Assembly: GCA_001567185.1 (NCBI GenBank)
Contig: LNFR01000110.1
Coordinates: forward strand, 159,388-223,387
DNA: 64,000 nucleotides
From: Bacteroidetes bacterium OLB12
GTDB taxonomy: Bacteria > Bacteroidota > Bacteroidia > Cytophagales > Cyclobacteriaceae
Direction: 5' to 3'
A program made the translations under genes and the position numbers. The notes under the pieces were generated by a model. It ran no database searches, was not told the origin of the DNA, and saw nothing but the letters and a program-made list of their open reading frames with translations. Shown here one piece after another: positions 9,255 to 17,938 of this stretch (the first letter of the stretch is position 1; each line of letters opens with the position of its first letter).

Positions 9255-9434
9255 TTAATGCAGGCTGGAATTGCCCTGGCTTTTTAAATTTTTAGCAGGT
9301 TCAATATCGGCTATACTACATTTTCCACACCCGGTTGCACACCCCTTTTTAGCACGCAGATTTCGCCAGGCAATACGGCCAAGGTAAACTAACGCACCTA
9401 TAAAAAGTGCTGCGATGATGAGTTGCTGAATCAC
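9255..9434 (-). CDS. Small FeoB-associated Cys-rich membrane protein
   Basis: A short gene easily missed because of its GTG start (complement of 9432-9434). It encodes 59 residues: one N-terminal transmembrane helix (IIAALFIGALVYLGRIAW), a basic stretch, the cysteine cluster KKGCATGCGKCSIADI and a polar tail. A single helix followed by a C-x3-C-x2-C cluster is the hallmark of FeoB-associated Cys-rich membrane proteins, which usually lie directly after feoB (ferrous iron uptake). No feoA or feoB is in this window, so it is an orphan here. It converges on the radical SAM gene with only 2 bp between stop codons. Confidence 0.75.
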   Translation of the reverse strand: MIQQLIIAALFIGALVYLGRIAWRNLRAKKGCATGCGKCSIADIEPAKNLKSQGNSSLH

Positions 9435-9487
9435 GCTGTAAAGTTAATAAACAAGTTTCAATTGGCTATGTTAAATGTGTTGGTACC

Positions 9488-9503
9488 CGTCCGATTACGG
9501 ACG
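9488..9503. repeat. Small perfect inverted repeat (CGTCCG-ATTA-CGGACG)
   Basis: A 6-bp-arm hairpin, CGTCCG / CGGACG around ATTA, in the 200-bp divergent spacer between the small Cys-rich gene and the MacB-like permease. It might be an operator or chance; no second copy was found. The rest of the spacer shows no other clear element. Confidence 0.35.
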
Positions 9504-9636
9504 AAAGTCAACGGTTTTGAACAATTAACCTGACAAAACCCAGTTAATTCAAGCAGAATACGGGTGGCACAGTATTCGTAATTGAGCGAACCCAGAACAT
9601 TCAGATGTGCCCTTCAAATAATAAATACCCGATGTA

Positions 9637-12047
9637 ATGCTCAGAAACTATTTCAAAACCGCAATCAGAAACCTGCTGCGTCAACGAGGCACTACATTGC
9701 TCAATGTAAGCGGTCTTACGCTGGGTCTCAGTACCAGTTTGATTTTATTCCTTTTGGTTCGTCATCACACCAGTTTTGATACTTACACTCCAATTACCAG
9801 AGAATTTACCGGGCCAGTGTGCAATCGGATGGTAATCACGATAAGAATTATACACCGGGTGTTCACCCTGTATTTCCGGAGGCGTTTGCTTCAGAGTTTC
9901 CGGAAGCCGAAGAGATTACCTTTATCTCGTACCGCGCGGGTAGTTTTATTGTTATTCCACACCCTGCAGGAGAAGACAAAAAGTATGACGAAGAGCAAGG
10001 CGTTGCTTACGGGCAGCCCAACTTCTTTAAAGTATTTGACCGGAATATTCTGATAGGCAATGCCGAGAAGGGCCTGGACGAGCCCAACGAAGTAATTCTA
10101 TCGAAGCGGTTTGCGCTGAAATATTTTGGTAAAGAAGATGCCATTGGTCAGGTTTTAAGATATGACAACCAGGAATTTCGGGTAACGGCCATCATGGAAG
10201 ATTTTCCTGGCAATACCGATTTCCCCATTGATGTGCTGGCCTCTTACATTACAGTTAAGAAAGAAAAAGACGATAATGGATGGAATGGAATCTGGAGCGA
10301 TGATCAATGTTACTTTACCCTGAAGCAAGGCAGCGTAATTGCAGATATGGAAGCCCGCATGCCCGCATTTGTTACTAAGTATTTGGGCGATGCAACGCGC
10401 AACCGCAACCATACCGAGTTTGTCTTTCAACCATTAAGCCAGATCCATTTTGATGATCGTTTTGGAAATTACAACTACAACACCGTTAGTAATTCCATGC
10501 TGATGGCACTTTCCATCATTGGTATTTTCCTCTTGCTTACCGCCTGCATCAACTTCATTAACCTGACCACCGCAGAAGCCGTGAAGCGATCGAAGGAGGT
10601 TGGTATCCGGAAGTCTTTGGGAAGTATGCGATCGCAATTAGTTTTTCAATTCTTAGGTGAGACTTTTCTGATAGCGTTGGCTTCAATTGTGGGCGCGCTT
10701 GTTTTGACAGAGCTTGGACTGAATTTTCTGAATCCATTCCTCGAAATTAGCCTGAGCCTGAATTTTGCGAAAGACATAGCGCTTTGGATTTTCTTGTTGT
10801 CTGTTTTGGTGATCGTTACGCTGTTGTCGGGATTTTATCCGGCCCTGGTGGTTAGTGCCTTCAATCCGATTAGTGCACTGAAAAATCAGACACAGGCTAA
10901 TCACTCTTCCGGTTTTAATTTACGCAGAGGCCTTGTTGTTCTGCAGTTTGTCATTTCGCAGCTGCTGATAATTGCTACGGTGGTCTTGATAACCCAAATG
11001 AATTTTCTTCAGAACAAAGATTTGGGATTCCGCAAAGAGGCCATCATTACCATTCCCATTCCGGAAGAAGAAACTCCCGTTGGCGGTGATGGAGTAAGTA
11101 AAATGCGCACCTTGCGCGATGATCTTTTGAATCTGGCCGGAGTGGAAGCGGCCAGTTTAAGCAGCACACCACCTTCTTCGGGCAGTGTTTCACAGACAAG
11201 TTTCAATATAGAAGGCGATGAAAAAGATTATGGAACCCAGGTGAAGCAAATTGATGGCAATTACCTGAGTTTATATGGATTGGAACTTGTAGCAGGTGAA
11301 GGAGTTCAAGACATGGACACGGCACACACAGTTGTAGTAAATGAGCAGTTTGCCCAGGTGGCAGGATTCTCAAATCCAGCGGATATTGTGGGCAAGAAAA
11401 TCCGAATGTGGCGCAAGAACCTGCCGGTAAGTGGTGTGGTGAAGAATTTTCATACGGTATCGCTTCAAAATCCAATGGAGGCAACGATAATGTTAAACCG
11501 CATACGGGGATATGAAACGCTTTCGGTAAAGCTCAATCCACAGTCCATGCAACAAACCCTTAAGGAAATTCAAGCCAAGTGGGAGAGCACCTATCCATCC
11601 TATCTCTATAGTTATCGGTTTATCGATGAACAAATTCGCGAGTTCTATGAAGGCGAACAACGGATGTCGCTTCTGCTAAGCGGTTTTACAACGCTTGCAA
11701 TTTTCATCGGATGTCTTGGCTTGTTTGGACTTACCGTATTTATGGCCAACCAAAAAACGAAAGAGATTGGGGTGCGTAAGGTACTGGGAGCATCTGTGGA
11801 AAGCATCCTGATGTTGTTCTCGAAAGAATTTATAAAACTTATATTGATAGGCTTTTGTGTGGCGGCTCCACTGGCTTATTATTTTGCCAATCAATACCTG
11901 GATCAATTTGCCTATAAAATTACAGTGGGCCCTTCGGTGTTTTTAATTGGCCTGGCAGTAACGGTTGCCATTGCCTTGCTAACGGTGGGCTACCGGTCGG
12001 TGAAGGCGGCTATGGCTAACCCAACAAAGGCGTTGCGATCGGAGTAG
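9637..12047 (+). CDS. MacB/FtsX-like ABC transporter permease, one-base frameshift
   Basis: Large permease of the FtsX/MacB type, about 803 residues after correction. The first helix follows the conserved opening MLRNYFKTAIRNLLRQRG. Then come a periplasmic MacB core domain, three helices around the conserved VKRSKEVGIRKSLG coupling segment, a second periplasmic domain and three C-terminal helices with TKEIGVRKVLGAS. The two VGIRK/IGVRK segments mark the duplicated FtsX unit. One base, probably a C, is missing near 9786, splitting the frame after HTSFDTY; continuation SNYQRIY resumes directly. Such double-length permeases are common in Bacteroidota and work with a separate ATPase; none is adjacent. 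The substrate is unknown. Confidence 0.88.
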
Positions 12048-12843
12048 TTATTTGAACCAGTGCTTGCGAATTTCGGCTAACATTTCGGTATGAATGTTTC
12101 CGGCCGCACAAAGTTCACCACCAAATAAAAAGTTAGTACCTCCTGAAAAATCGGTTACCACACCACCGGCCTGTTGCACCAGAAAAGTGCCACCGACTAC
12201 GTCCCACGGTTTGAGATCGTATTCAAAGAAGCCTTCTAGTTTTCCACTGGCTACATAAGCCAGATCCATGGCTGCACTTCCTAACCTGCGAATGCCATGA
12301 GTTTTTTCAAGAAATAGTTTTATGATTTCGAGGTAATCATCTTTTTTTACTGGAGTGGTAGTAAGGGAATCCGGTAGCGAGTAAACTTTCTTCTAACGTG
12401 CGAATGGCGGAAACGTGAATTTGCTTTTCATTGCAATAGGCTGCACCACCTTCAATTGCGTGATAACAATGCTTGTTACTTACATCATACACAATGCCAA
12501 GTATGGTTTTGTCTTTCCGTTGCAAGCCAATACTGATCGCAAAAATTGGCAACCCGTGCAGGTAGTTGGTGGTTCCGTCAAGCGGATCAATAATCCAGGT
12601 ATATTCATTGGAGGCTTTTACATCAGTACCTTCTTCGGCCAGAAAGCCGGAACCTGGCAGCAGTTTACTCAACCGGTTCACCAACCGTCTTTCTGATTCT
12701 TTATCCACATAGGAAACCAGGTTGCTGGAACTTCCTTTTTGTTCAATGCGCGATAAGTCGAACCCTTCCAGTTCTTTTCGCATAAAGGAGGCAACTTCGT
12801 CACAAAGTTCAATGGTGTCTTTTTCGAGGAGGGAAAGATTCAT
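12048..12843 (-). CDS. Inositol monophosphatase family protein, homopolymer frameshift
   Basis: Metal-dependent sugar/inositol phosphatase of about 264 residues. Motifs in order: FLAEEGTD, the catalytic metal site WIIDPLDGTTNYLHG, the GFPYY segment, THGIRRLGSAAMDLAY and the third metal site KPWDVVGG. The frame breaks after GFPYYHSSKK in a T7 run at 12342-12348 (A7 on the coding strand); removing one base restores KKDDYLEIIKLFLEKTHG. The start codon overlaps the stop of the upstream membrane-protein gene by 4 bp, so the two are translationally coupled. In bacteria this family (SuhB, CysQ and relatives) dephosphorylates inositol-1-phosphate or nucleotide derivatives; the exact substrate cannot be read here. 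Confidence 0.9.
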
Positions 12844-13619
12844 TTTTTGCGGGTATAATTTTTTACAAAAGATAACAAGATTATTAACACCGAAACCCAG
12901 GCTGTGGTTCGGGCAATAAACTCGCCTTGCAGGCTGTATTTTTCGGGAAGCGATCCTTTCACAGCAAAACCATACAGTTGCATCATGTGCGAATAGGTGA
13001 TCATGCTGCCTTCTGCTTGTAACGAATAAATGATGGGAGCCACAACCAGAAGGATGGCGGAAACAAAGATATAGGGGTTAAAACCCGAGGCCCGGAATAA
13101 ACTCATGTAGAAAAGGAGGTTTGCCAGCAGTATCCATAGCGTTACACCCAGGTAGCCCGTATAACTGGTCCAGCTATACCAGTCGGGTTTTAATAGGAGG
13201 GCATCTGCCAGGTAAATAACCTTGTTATTCCACGGAAGTTTTAGAAGCAGATACTCTAATCCTAACCAGAAGAAAATAATGGTAAACTTACCAAGCCGCG
13301 CACCCAGGCTTTTATAAGCAAATACATATCCAACAAAAACCAGTGTAAATAATATTGCCTGAAGCAATACGATTAACGTATATGAAAAATCAAACGCATG
13401 TGCGGCCAACATTCCAACACTTAGCGCAAGTAAAATTAAATCATACCGGCCCCAGGGTGAGGCGTGTTCCCGGGCCTGATCGGTAATGGCAAATAGCGGG
13501 GCTAATGCTGCAAAGATTAAAACCGGAAAAGATTTCATTAGCCAGGCAGCCGAGAGTAAAAGTGTGGCAACGCCAAACAGCAACCACACATTTAGTATGC
13601 GCTTATTCTTCTTTGCCAT
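12840..13619 (-). CDS. Polytopic membrane protein resembling the membrane domain of Lnt, nitrilase domain absent
   Basis: A 259-residue protein with about eight hydrophobic helices. The segment DWYSWTSYTGYLGVTLWILL, followed by ANLLFY, closely resembles the WYxxTGxLGxSLWxxLxN segment that in apolipoprotein N-acyltransferase (Lnt) precedes the catalytic nitrilase domain. Here the protein ends with one more helix and a basic tail (SFVKNYTRKK), so the Glu-Lys-Cys catalytic domain is missing. It could be a structural relic, a scaffold or a repurposed transporter-like protein. It overlaps rsmI upstream by 17 bp and the monophosphatase downstream by 4 bp, so it sits in a tight operon. The Lnt resemblance is my reading and needs a profile search. 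Confidence 0.65.
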   Translation of the reverse strand: MAKKNKRILNVWLLFGVATLLLSAAWLMKSFPVLIFAALAPLFAITDQAREHASPWGRYDLILLALSVGMLAAHAFDFSYTLIVLLQAILFTLVFVGYVFAYKSLGARLGKFTIIFFWLGLEYLLLKLPWNNKVIYLADALLLKPDWYSWTSYTGYLGVTLWILLANLLFYMSLFRASGFNPYIFVSAILLVVAPIIYSLQAEGSMITYSHMMQLYGFAVKGSLPEKYSLQGEFIARTTAWVSVLIILLSFVKNYTRKK

Positions 13620-14286
13620 GTATCACCACCACAAGTTCGCCCTTTACTTCTTTCTTCAGAAAATGTGTTAAAACTTCAATCACGGAGCCGGTAAAGGTTT
13701 CTTCGTGTAGCTTGGTAAGCTCACGCGATACCGACACCGGCCGGGTTTCGCCAAAAAATTCTTTCACTTGCTCTAATGTCTTAATCAGGCGGTGTGGCGA
13801 TTCGTACAATACAATAGTCCTTTCCTCTTCGGCTAATTTTTTTAACAAGGTTTGGCGTCCTTTTTTGTGGGGCAGAAAGCCTTCAAACACAAATCGGTCG
13901 GTTGGAAAACCTGATTTTATCAGGGCCGGAATTAAGGCTGTTGCGCCAGGCAAACAATCTACCTGCAGGCCAGCGCGCAGCACTTCACGAACCAATAAAA
14001 ATCCCGGGTCGGAAATGCCGGGTGTGCCGGCATCGCTGATGAGTGCCATTACTTCGCCTTGCTGCATGCGCTGAATTAACCCGGCTAATGTTTTATGCTC
14101 ATTAAAAATATGGAAACTTTGAAGGGGTTTTGATATTTGGTAGTGCTTTAAAAGAAATCCGGAAGTTCGGGTATCTTCAGCCAGAATGGTATCAACCTTT
14201 TTAAGCGTATCCAGTGCCCGTAAAGTAATATCAGCAAGGTTACCAATTGGAGTGGGGATCAGGTATAATGAGGGTTTGGTTTCCAA
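13603..14286 (-). CDS. rsmI: 16S rRNA (cytidine(1402)-2'-O)-methyltransferase
   Basis: RsmI uses S-adenosylmethionine to methylate the 2'-hydroxyl of C1402 in the decoding centre of 16S rRNA. The 227-residue protein has the SAM-dependent tetrapyrrole-methylase fold: the N-terminal LYLIPTPIGNLADITLRAL, the AEDTRTSGFLLKHY motif, the glycine loop ISDAGTPGISDPG, the LPGATALIPAL segment and FEGFLPHKKG. It lacks the roughly 50-residue C-terminal extension of the E. coli enzyme, as is usual for Bacteroidota. It begins 3 bp after the pterin dehydratase gene and overlaps the next gene. Confidence 0.95.
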   Translation of the reverse strand: METKPSLYLIPTPIGNLADITLRALDTLKKVDTILAEDTRTSGFLLKHYQISKPLQSFHIFNEHKTLAGLIQRMQQGEVMALISDAGTPGISDPGFLLVREVLRAGLQVDCLPGATALIPALIKSGFPTDRFVFEGFLPHKKGRQTLLKKLAEEERTIVLYESPHRLIKTLEQVKEFFGETRPVSVSRELTKLHEETFTGSVIEVLTHFLKKEVKGELVVVIHGKEE

Positions 14287-14289
14287 TTT

Positions 14290-14520
14290 TTAGAGTAGTT
14301 GATCTATTGCTTTAGCCAGGGTGTAATCTTTTTCGGTAACAATGTCCCCGGCATCGTGGGTACTAAGTTCGATAGTTACCGTATTATAAACATTTGTCCA
14401 ATAGGGGTGGTGATTCATCTTTTCGGCTATGAGTGCAACGCGCGTCATAAAAGAAAAGGCCTCTGTAAAATCCCTAAATTGGAAAGTGCGCTTCAGGCGA
14501 TTGTCCGTTTCTACCCACAT
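14290..14520 (-). CDS. 4a-hydroxytetrahydrobiopterin dehydratase
   Basis: A 76-residue pterin-4a-carbinolamine dehydratase, which recycles tetrahydropterin cofactor after aromatic amino acid hydroxylation. The diagnostic motif [18 protein letters not shown], followed by ELSTHD, carries the active-site histidines. The N-terminus [20 protein letters not shown] is typical. The length is at the short end of the family (usually about 95), so the N-terminal strand may be trimmed or the start may lie further upstream. It lies immediately upstream of rsmI. Confidence 0.92.
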   Translation of the reverse strand: MWVETDNRLKRTFQFRDFTEAFSFMTRVALIAEKMNHHPYWTNVYNTVTIELSTHDAGDIVTEKDYTLAKAIDQLL

Positions 14521-14560
14521 AGCTTAAATGTTTGTTAAAGGTAGCTACAATTAAGCATTG

Positions 14561-14824
14561 CTATAATGCAATCAGCCCTTCAATTTTTGATGCTAAAATA
14601 TAGATGTCAATAACAGCCTGGCTGGAGGGCATCATCATCTGGTATGTAAAACTGGTGTAGTTTCTGTTTTTCGAGGCCTTCTCGCTCGGGATGTGGTCGG
14701 GAAATTGTGCTTTCAACAGATGTTCTTTACCCATCGGCACAATAAACTTAAATGTATAAACGCAAGGCCAGGCATGGTGTTGGTCTAATTGTTCGCGAAA
14801 CTTTTCAAAATTTTGGCTATCCAT
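14561..14824 (-). CDS. DUF493 (YbeD-like) family protein
   Basis: An 87-residue cytoplasmic protein matching DUF493: a WPCVYTFKFIVP opening, a middle segment, NYTSFTYQMMMPSSQAVIDI and the closing IEGLIAL. The fold is a small ferredoxin-like, ACT-like alpha/beta unit; E. coli YbeD lies beside lipB, but no function is established. It is followed by the pterin dehydratase and preceded by the ppiD terminator. Confidence 0.8.
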   Translation of the reverse strand: MDSQNFEKFREQLDQHHAWPCVYTFKFIVPMGKEHLLKAQFPDHIPSEKASKNRNYTSFTYQMMMPSSQAVIDIYILASKIEGLIAL

Positions 14825-14830
14825 AAAGAA

Positions 14831-14860
14831 AAACGCCCCGGTTTTTGATCCGAGGCGTTT
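14831..14860. terminator. Intrinsic terminator after ppiD
   Basis: Arms AAACGCCCCGG and CCGAGGCGTTT (one mismatch) enclose an 8-base loop between the ppiD stop codon and the DUF493 start. The minus-strand copy ends in a T-rich stretch, as expected for termination of ppiD. Confidence 0.75.
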
Positions 14861-14877
14861 ATTTTTTTAGTTACCTG

Positions 14878-17010
14878 TTAAAAGAACTTATAGCGTTTAT
14901 CCTCAATGCCGGCTGCTGTTTTAATTGCTTCGGCTATTCCCATACTGGAGCGGCCATCCAGGCTTTGCTTCAATTGGGTTTTGAACATGCTATAATCGCC
15001 CAGCGCAGGCGCAACCGTTTTGTTTTGAAGTTCAGCAACCAGTACGCCATTTTCTCCAACAAAAGGTTCCGATCGTTTGCCATTTTCCAAAGCGAATATT
15101 TTACCAACAGCAACCGGATCAAGACCTACACTTGGTAATGTGTTTGAATTAAATTTCAGATCGCTGGATGAAGCCACCGTTGCATCGGTACCAAATGCAG
15201 AAGCCAGTTCTTCCAGCGTTCCGGTTTTTGTTTTTAGGGTTTCGATAATTTTTTTGCCTTTCAGTTCATTACGAACAGCAGGGGTTATTTCTTCTTTCAC
15301 TGCTTCAAAGGAGCGTACACCTTCGTTGGTTTCGCTGGTCATAACTGCCACGATATAATCGGATGGGAGTTCCTGCACCTCTGAAACCTTGCCCACTTTA
15401 CCATCGCGGAATAACCAGGTTATAATCTGACGTGCATCTCCCAAATCATTTAAGCGCCTGTCGTTTGTACGAATGTTGTTGGCTTGATTAACCACCAGGT
15501 TTTGTGCTTTGGCCCGCTCGGCAAATTCTTTTACGCCCGAAAGATCGGCAGCAAAATTTTGCGCTTTCAGGAAGGCAGCGTTTTGGGTTTCTTCGCTAGG
15601 TGTGATGGAGAATTCGATGGTTGCAACAGAATAAGAAGTATAATCAACCACACCAGTTACGTCAATCAGGTGGTAGCCAAACTGTGTTTCAACCACATCA
15701 GAAAGTACACCGGTTTTCTTTGCGCCAAACACAGCATCTTCAAAAGGTTTTACCATTCCGCCCGATGAGAACCAACCTAAATCGCCACCCTGGCTGGCTG
15801 TTCCATCCGTACCATGCTCACGAGCCTTAGCGGCAAAGCTTGCCCCACCTTTAATCTCGGCAAGAATTTTACGGGCTTTTTCTTTAGCTGCTTTCTTGGC
15901 AGCCTCCGATTCATCGTCCCAACGGATGAGGATGTGACTTGCTTTTGCGGTACCTACTGTGTCGCGTCCAATTTTTACTATTTTGATAACTTTGTAAGAG
16001 TCACCCTCCAGGATAGGGCCAAACACGGTGCCCACCACAAGGTTGTCTTTTTGATCGGCCAAAGTTGGCGGCAAATTTGAAACATTATACTTGGCGAATG
16101 GTTCATTGCCTTCTGTGTTGGTAGAGGCGTAGAGTGAATCATCGGGTGTAGTTTTAAAACCCTCAGCCAGTGTTTTAAGATCCTCACGCAGTTGTAAAGA
16201 ATCTTCGGCTGAAGCTACAATGGGAAATGCCACGTAATTTAAGCTGCGCATCTGCTCAGCCTTGTATTTTGATTTGGTTCGGTTGTAGTAGGCACGAAGG
16301 TCGGCATCGGAAACGGTTATGGCAGAATCGCTGATGGCAAAGAAAGGAACATATACATACTTTACTTCGGCTACATCGTTTTGCGAATGATAATCACGCT
16401 CGGCTTCTGCTTTGGTAACGTAGTTGGTTTTGATGAGCAGGTTTTCGTATTTAATACGCTCGCGGCCTAATTCCAAATCATTTTTAAAGGTTGTCCAACG
16501 GTAGTTACCCTGTTGCCACATGGAAAACAGATTTGGATCAGTAGGAATTTCTTCAACCTGTTGGATGTATTGCATTAACTGCGCACGGTCAAAGTTTCCG
16601 GCTGAGTCCAGAAAGGAGTTTTTAACACCTTCATCCACGTTTTTTCCCTGAATCATATCCCAGATTTCATCGGAAGTAACCCGAACACCTAAACGCTCAA
16701 ACTCAGGCTTAATAGCTTTTTGTGCTATCAGGTACTCCCATGCCTGTTGTTGCAGCAAAGGTTTTTCACGATCGCCAGGCTGGCGGCCAAAATTCATGAT
16801 GTAGTTATTTTCGCGCACCTGAATGGCATCCTGGTATTCTTTCAGGCTAATACTGGAGCCCGCGATTTCGCCAACAGTATTTTCATTTCCGAAAACTGCA
16901 GTGGGACCATTTCCAAACAGGTCGTTCAATACAAAGGCTCCGATGGCCACCGCCACAAACCCTACCACCCACTTGGTCATCTTATTCCTCAAAGTTCCAA
17001 TCAATGCCAT
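14878..17010 (-). CDS. PpiD-like periplasmic folding chaperone / peptidyl-prolyl isomerase
   Basis: A 710-residue protein anchored by one N-terminal helix (VVGFVAVAIGAFVLNDLFG), with a SurA-type chaperone region (about 35-240) and a parvulin rotamase domain (about 355-455; KASHILIRWDD, GGDLGWFSSGGMVKPFEDAV, FGYHLIDV). A second, diverged C-terminal segment may be a degenerate parvulin repeat. The length and layout match PpiD/SurA-N-3 proteins of Bacteroidota. It handles outer-membrane protein folding in the periplasm, which fits its neighbours lptC and an outer-membrane barrel on the same strand. The ATG at 17008-17010 is supported by the conserved MALIGTLRNK opening. Confidence 0.92.
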   Translation of the reverse strand: MALIGTLRNKMTKWVVGFVAVAIGAFVLNDLFGNGPTAVFGNENTVGEIAGSSISLKEYQDAIQVRENNYIMNFGRQPGDREKPLLQQQAWEYLIAQKAIKPEFERLGVRVTSDEIWDMIQGKNVDEGVKNSFLDSAGNFDRAQLMQYIQQVEEIPTDPNLFSMWQQGNYRWTTFKNDLELGRERIKYENLLIKTNYVTKAEAERDYHSQNDVAEVKYVYVPFFAISDSAITVSDADLRAYYNRTKSKYKAEQMRSLNYVAFPIVASAEDSLQLREDLKTLAEGFKTTPDDSLYASTNTEGNEPFAKYNVSNLPPTLADQKDNLVVGTVFGPILEGDSYKVIKIVKIGRDTVGTAKASHILIRWDDESEAAKKAAKEKARKILAEIKGGASFAAKAREHGTDGTASQGGDLGWFSSGGMVKPFEDAVFGAKKTGVLSDVVETQFGYHLIDVTGVVDYTSYSVATIEFSITPSEETQNAAFLKAQNFAADLSGVKEFAERAKAQNLVVNQANNIRTNDRRLNDLGDARQIITWLFRDGKVGKVSEVQELPSDYIVAVMTSETNEGVRSFEAVKEEITPAVRNELKGKKIIETLKTKTGTLEELASAFGTDATVASSSDLKFNSNTLPSVGLDPVAVGKIFALENGKRSEPFVGENGVLVAELQNKTVAPALGDYSMFKTQLKQSLDGRSSMGIAEAIKTAAGIEDKRYKFF

Positions 17011-17163
17011 AACAAATGCTTCTAATAGTTTACAAGAGTGCCGGTAATTCCAGCGTTTTGTTTAAAGAACCGCAAATTTAAGGTGTTATCTCAATTCGCC
17101 AAAGGCTGAAATAATAATATATACCTTGATTATCAGGTATTTGAGTAACAAAAAAATGTGGGT

Positions 17164-17322
17164 TTATTTACCTTTTTTGCGATAGGTATAAATAAGGAAA
17201 AGGGTAACCGCCACCATTACCCATGTATAGGCCTGCCCAATGCCCACCGTCATGATTTCGTAGACACCGATAATCACAAAAAATGCAGCCAGCGAAAGCA
17301 GGATAATATCGAGGAGTTTCAT
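17164..17322 (-). CDS. Small two-helix membrane protein
   Basis: From the ATG complementary to 17320-17322 this encodes 52 residues: helix one IILLSLAAFFVIIGVYEI, helix two TWVMVAVTLFLIYTY and a basic tail RKKGK. An upstream in-frame extension would overlap lptC by about 80 bp and is less likely. It lies between lptC and ppiD, where many Bacteroidota carry small membrane genes. The function is unknown. Confidence 0.7.
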   Translation of the reverse strand: MKLLDIILLSLAAFFVIIGVYEIMTVGIGQAYTWVMVAVTLFLIYTYRKKGK

Positions 17323-17350
17323 GGATGTGCAAATACAAATAAACGGGGTT

Positions 17351-17875
17351 TCATTCGTCAACCACAAATTCGCCTTCCGGATTTTTAATTTGATAATCGG
17401 ATAAGTCTTCTTTGGCTTCAAGCCCGGTACCATAGATTACTTCACTTTGTAATTTGATGGTAACAAACTTGTCGGTAAAAACCTTTTTGTCGGTAGGTTT
17501 CCAAAAAAGTTCTTCGGTGTTGAGTTGCTCTTGTTTTTGCAGGTTGATTACCTCTACATTACCGCGCCCGCGCCATTTGTTTTCGGTTTTAAAAAAATAG
17601 GCATCATTGGCTTTAAGGGTAGAAGTTTTAGTCCCCTGCTCATCGTAAAATTCTAGAAATATGCCATCCGGAAATTCCTGATCACCATTTTCAAATTCCA
17701 GGATTTTTGTAGTTGTGAGTTTTACTTTCACACGATCATTTTCAGCATACTGCATCACTACATTCTCGGCTTCGCTTAACGGGCCCTGGTACTCAACAGG
17801 CACCGTTGTTTCACCCGAATTGCAGGCTATAAGGAGCAAACTTCCAGAAACAGCGAGGGTAACAATTCTGATCAT
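17351..17875 (-). CDS. lptC: LPS export protein LptC (lipoprotein form)
   Basis: A 174-residue LptC, which passes lipopolysaccharide from the LptBFG transporter to the periplasmic bridge. The N-terminus SLLLIACNSG is a lipobox, so the protein is probably a lipoprotein, unlike the helix-anchored E. coli form. The body shows the beta-jellyroll pattern of the family: LKANDAYFFKTENKWRGRGN, NLQKQEQLNTEELFWKP, then a GTGLEAKEDLSDYQIKNP ending. It is flanked by a TPR protein and an outer-membrane barrel upstream and by ppiD downstream, a layout common in Bacteroidota. Confidence 0.88.
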   Translation of the reverse strand: MIRIVTLAVSGSLLLIACNSGETTVPVEYQGPLSEAENVVMQYAENDRVKVKLTTTKILEFENGDQEFPDGIFLEFYDEQGTKTSTLKANDAYFFKTENKWRGRGNVEVINLQKQEQLNTEELFWKPTDKKVFTDKFVTIKLQSEVIYGTGLEAKEDLSDYQIKNPEGEFVVDE

Positions 17876-17891
17876 ACCAACTGAAATAAAG

Positions 17892-17916
17892 AAGGCTGGC
17901 CTTAGCGACCAGCCTT
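17892..17916. terminator. Hairpin between TPR gene and lptC
   Basis: Perfect 8-bp arms AAGGCTGG / CCAGCCTT with a 9-base loop directly after the TPR gene. T-rich sequence follows on the minus strand (CTTTATTTC). It is probably a terminator or attenuator that lowers read-through from the TPR gene into lptC. Confidence 0.65.
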
Positions 17917-17938
17917 TTAATAATGTTACAAACTGAGT

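Noticed and set aside
17323-17433. N-terminal extension of the small membrane protein at 17164
   Set aside because: It would overlap lptC by about 80 bp and adds no signal or domain.
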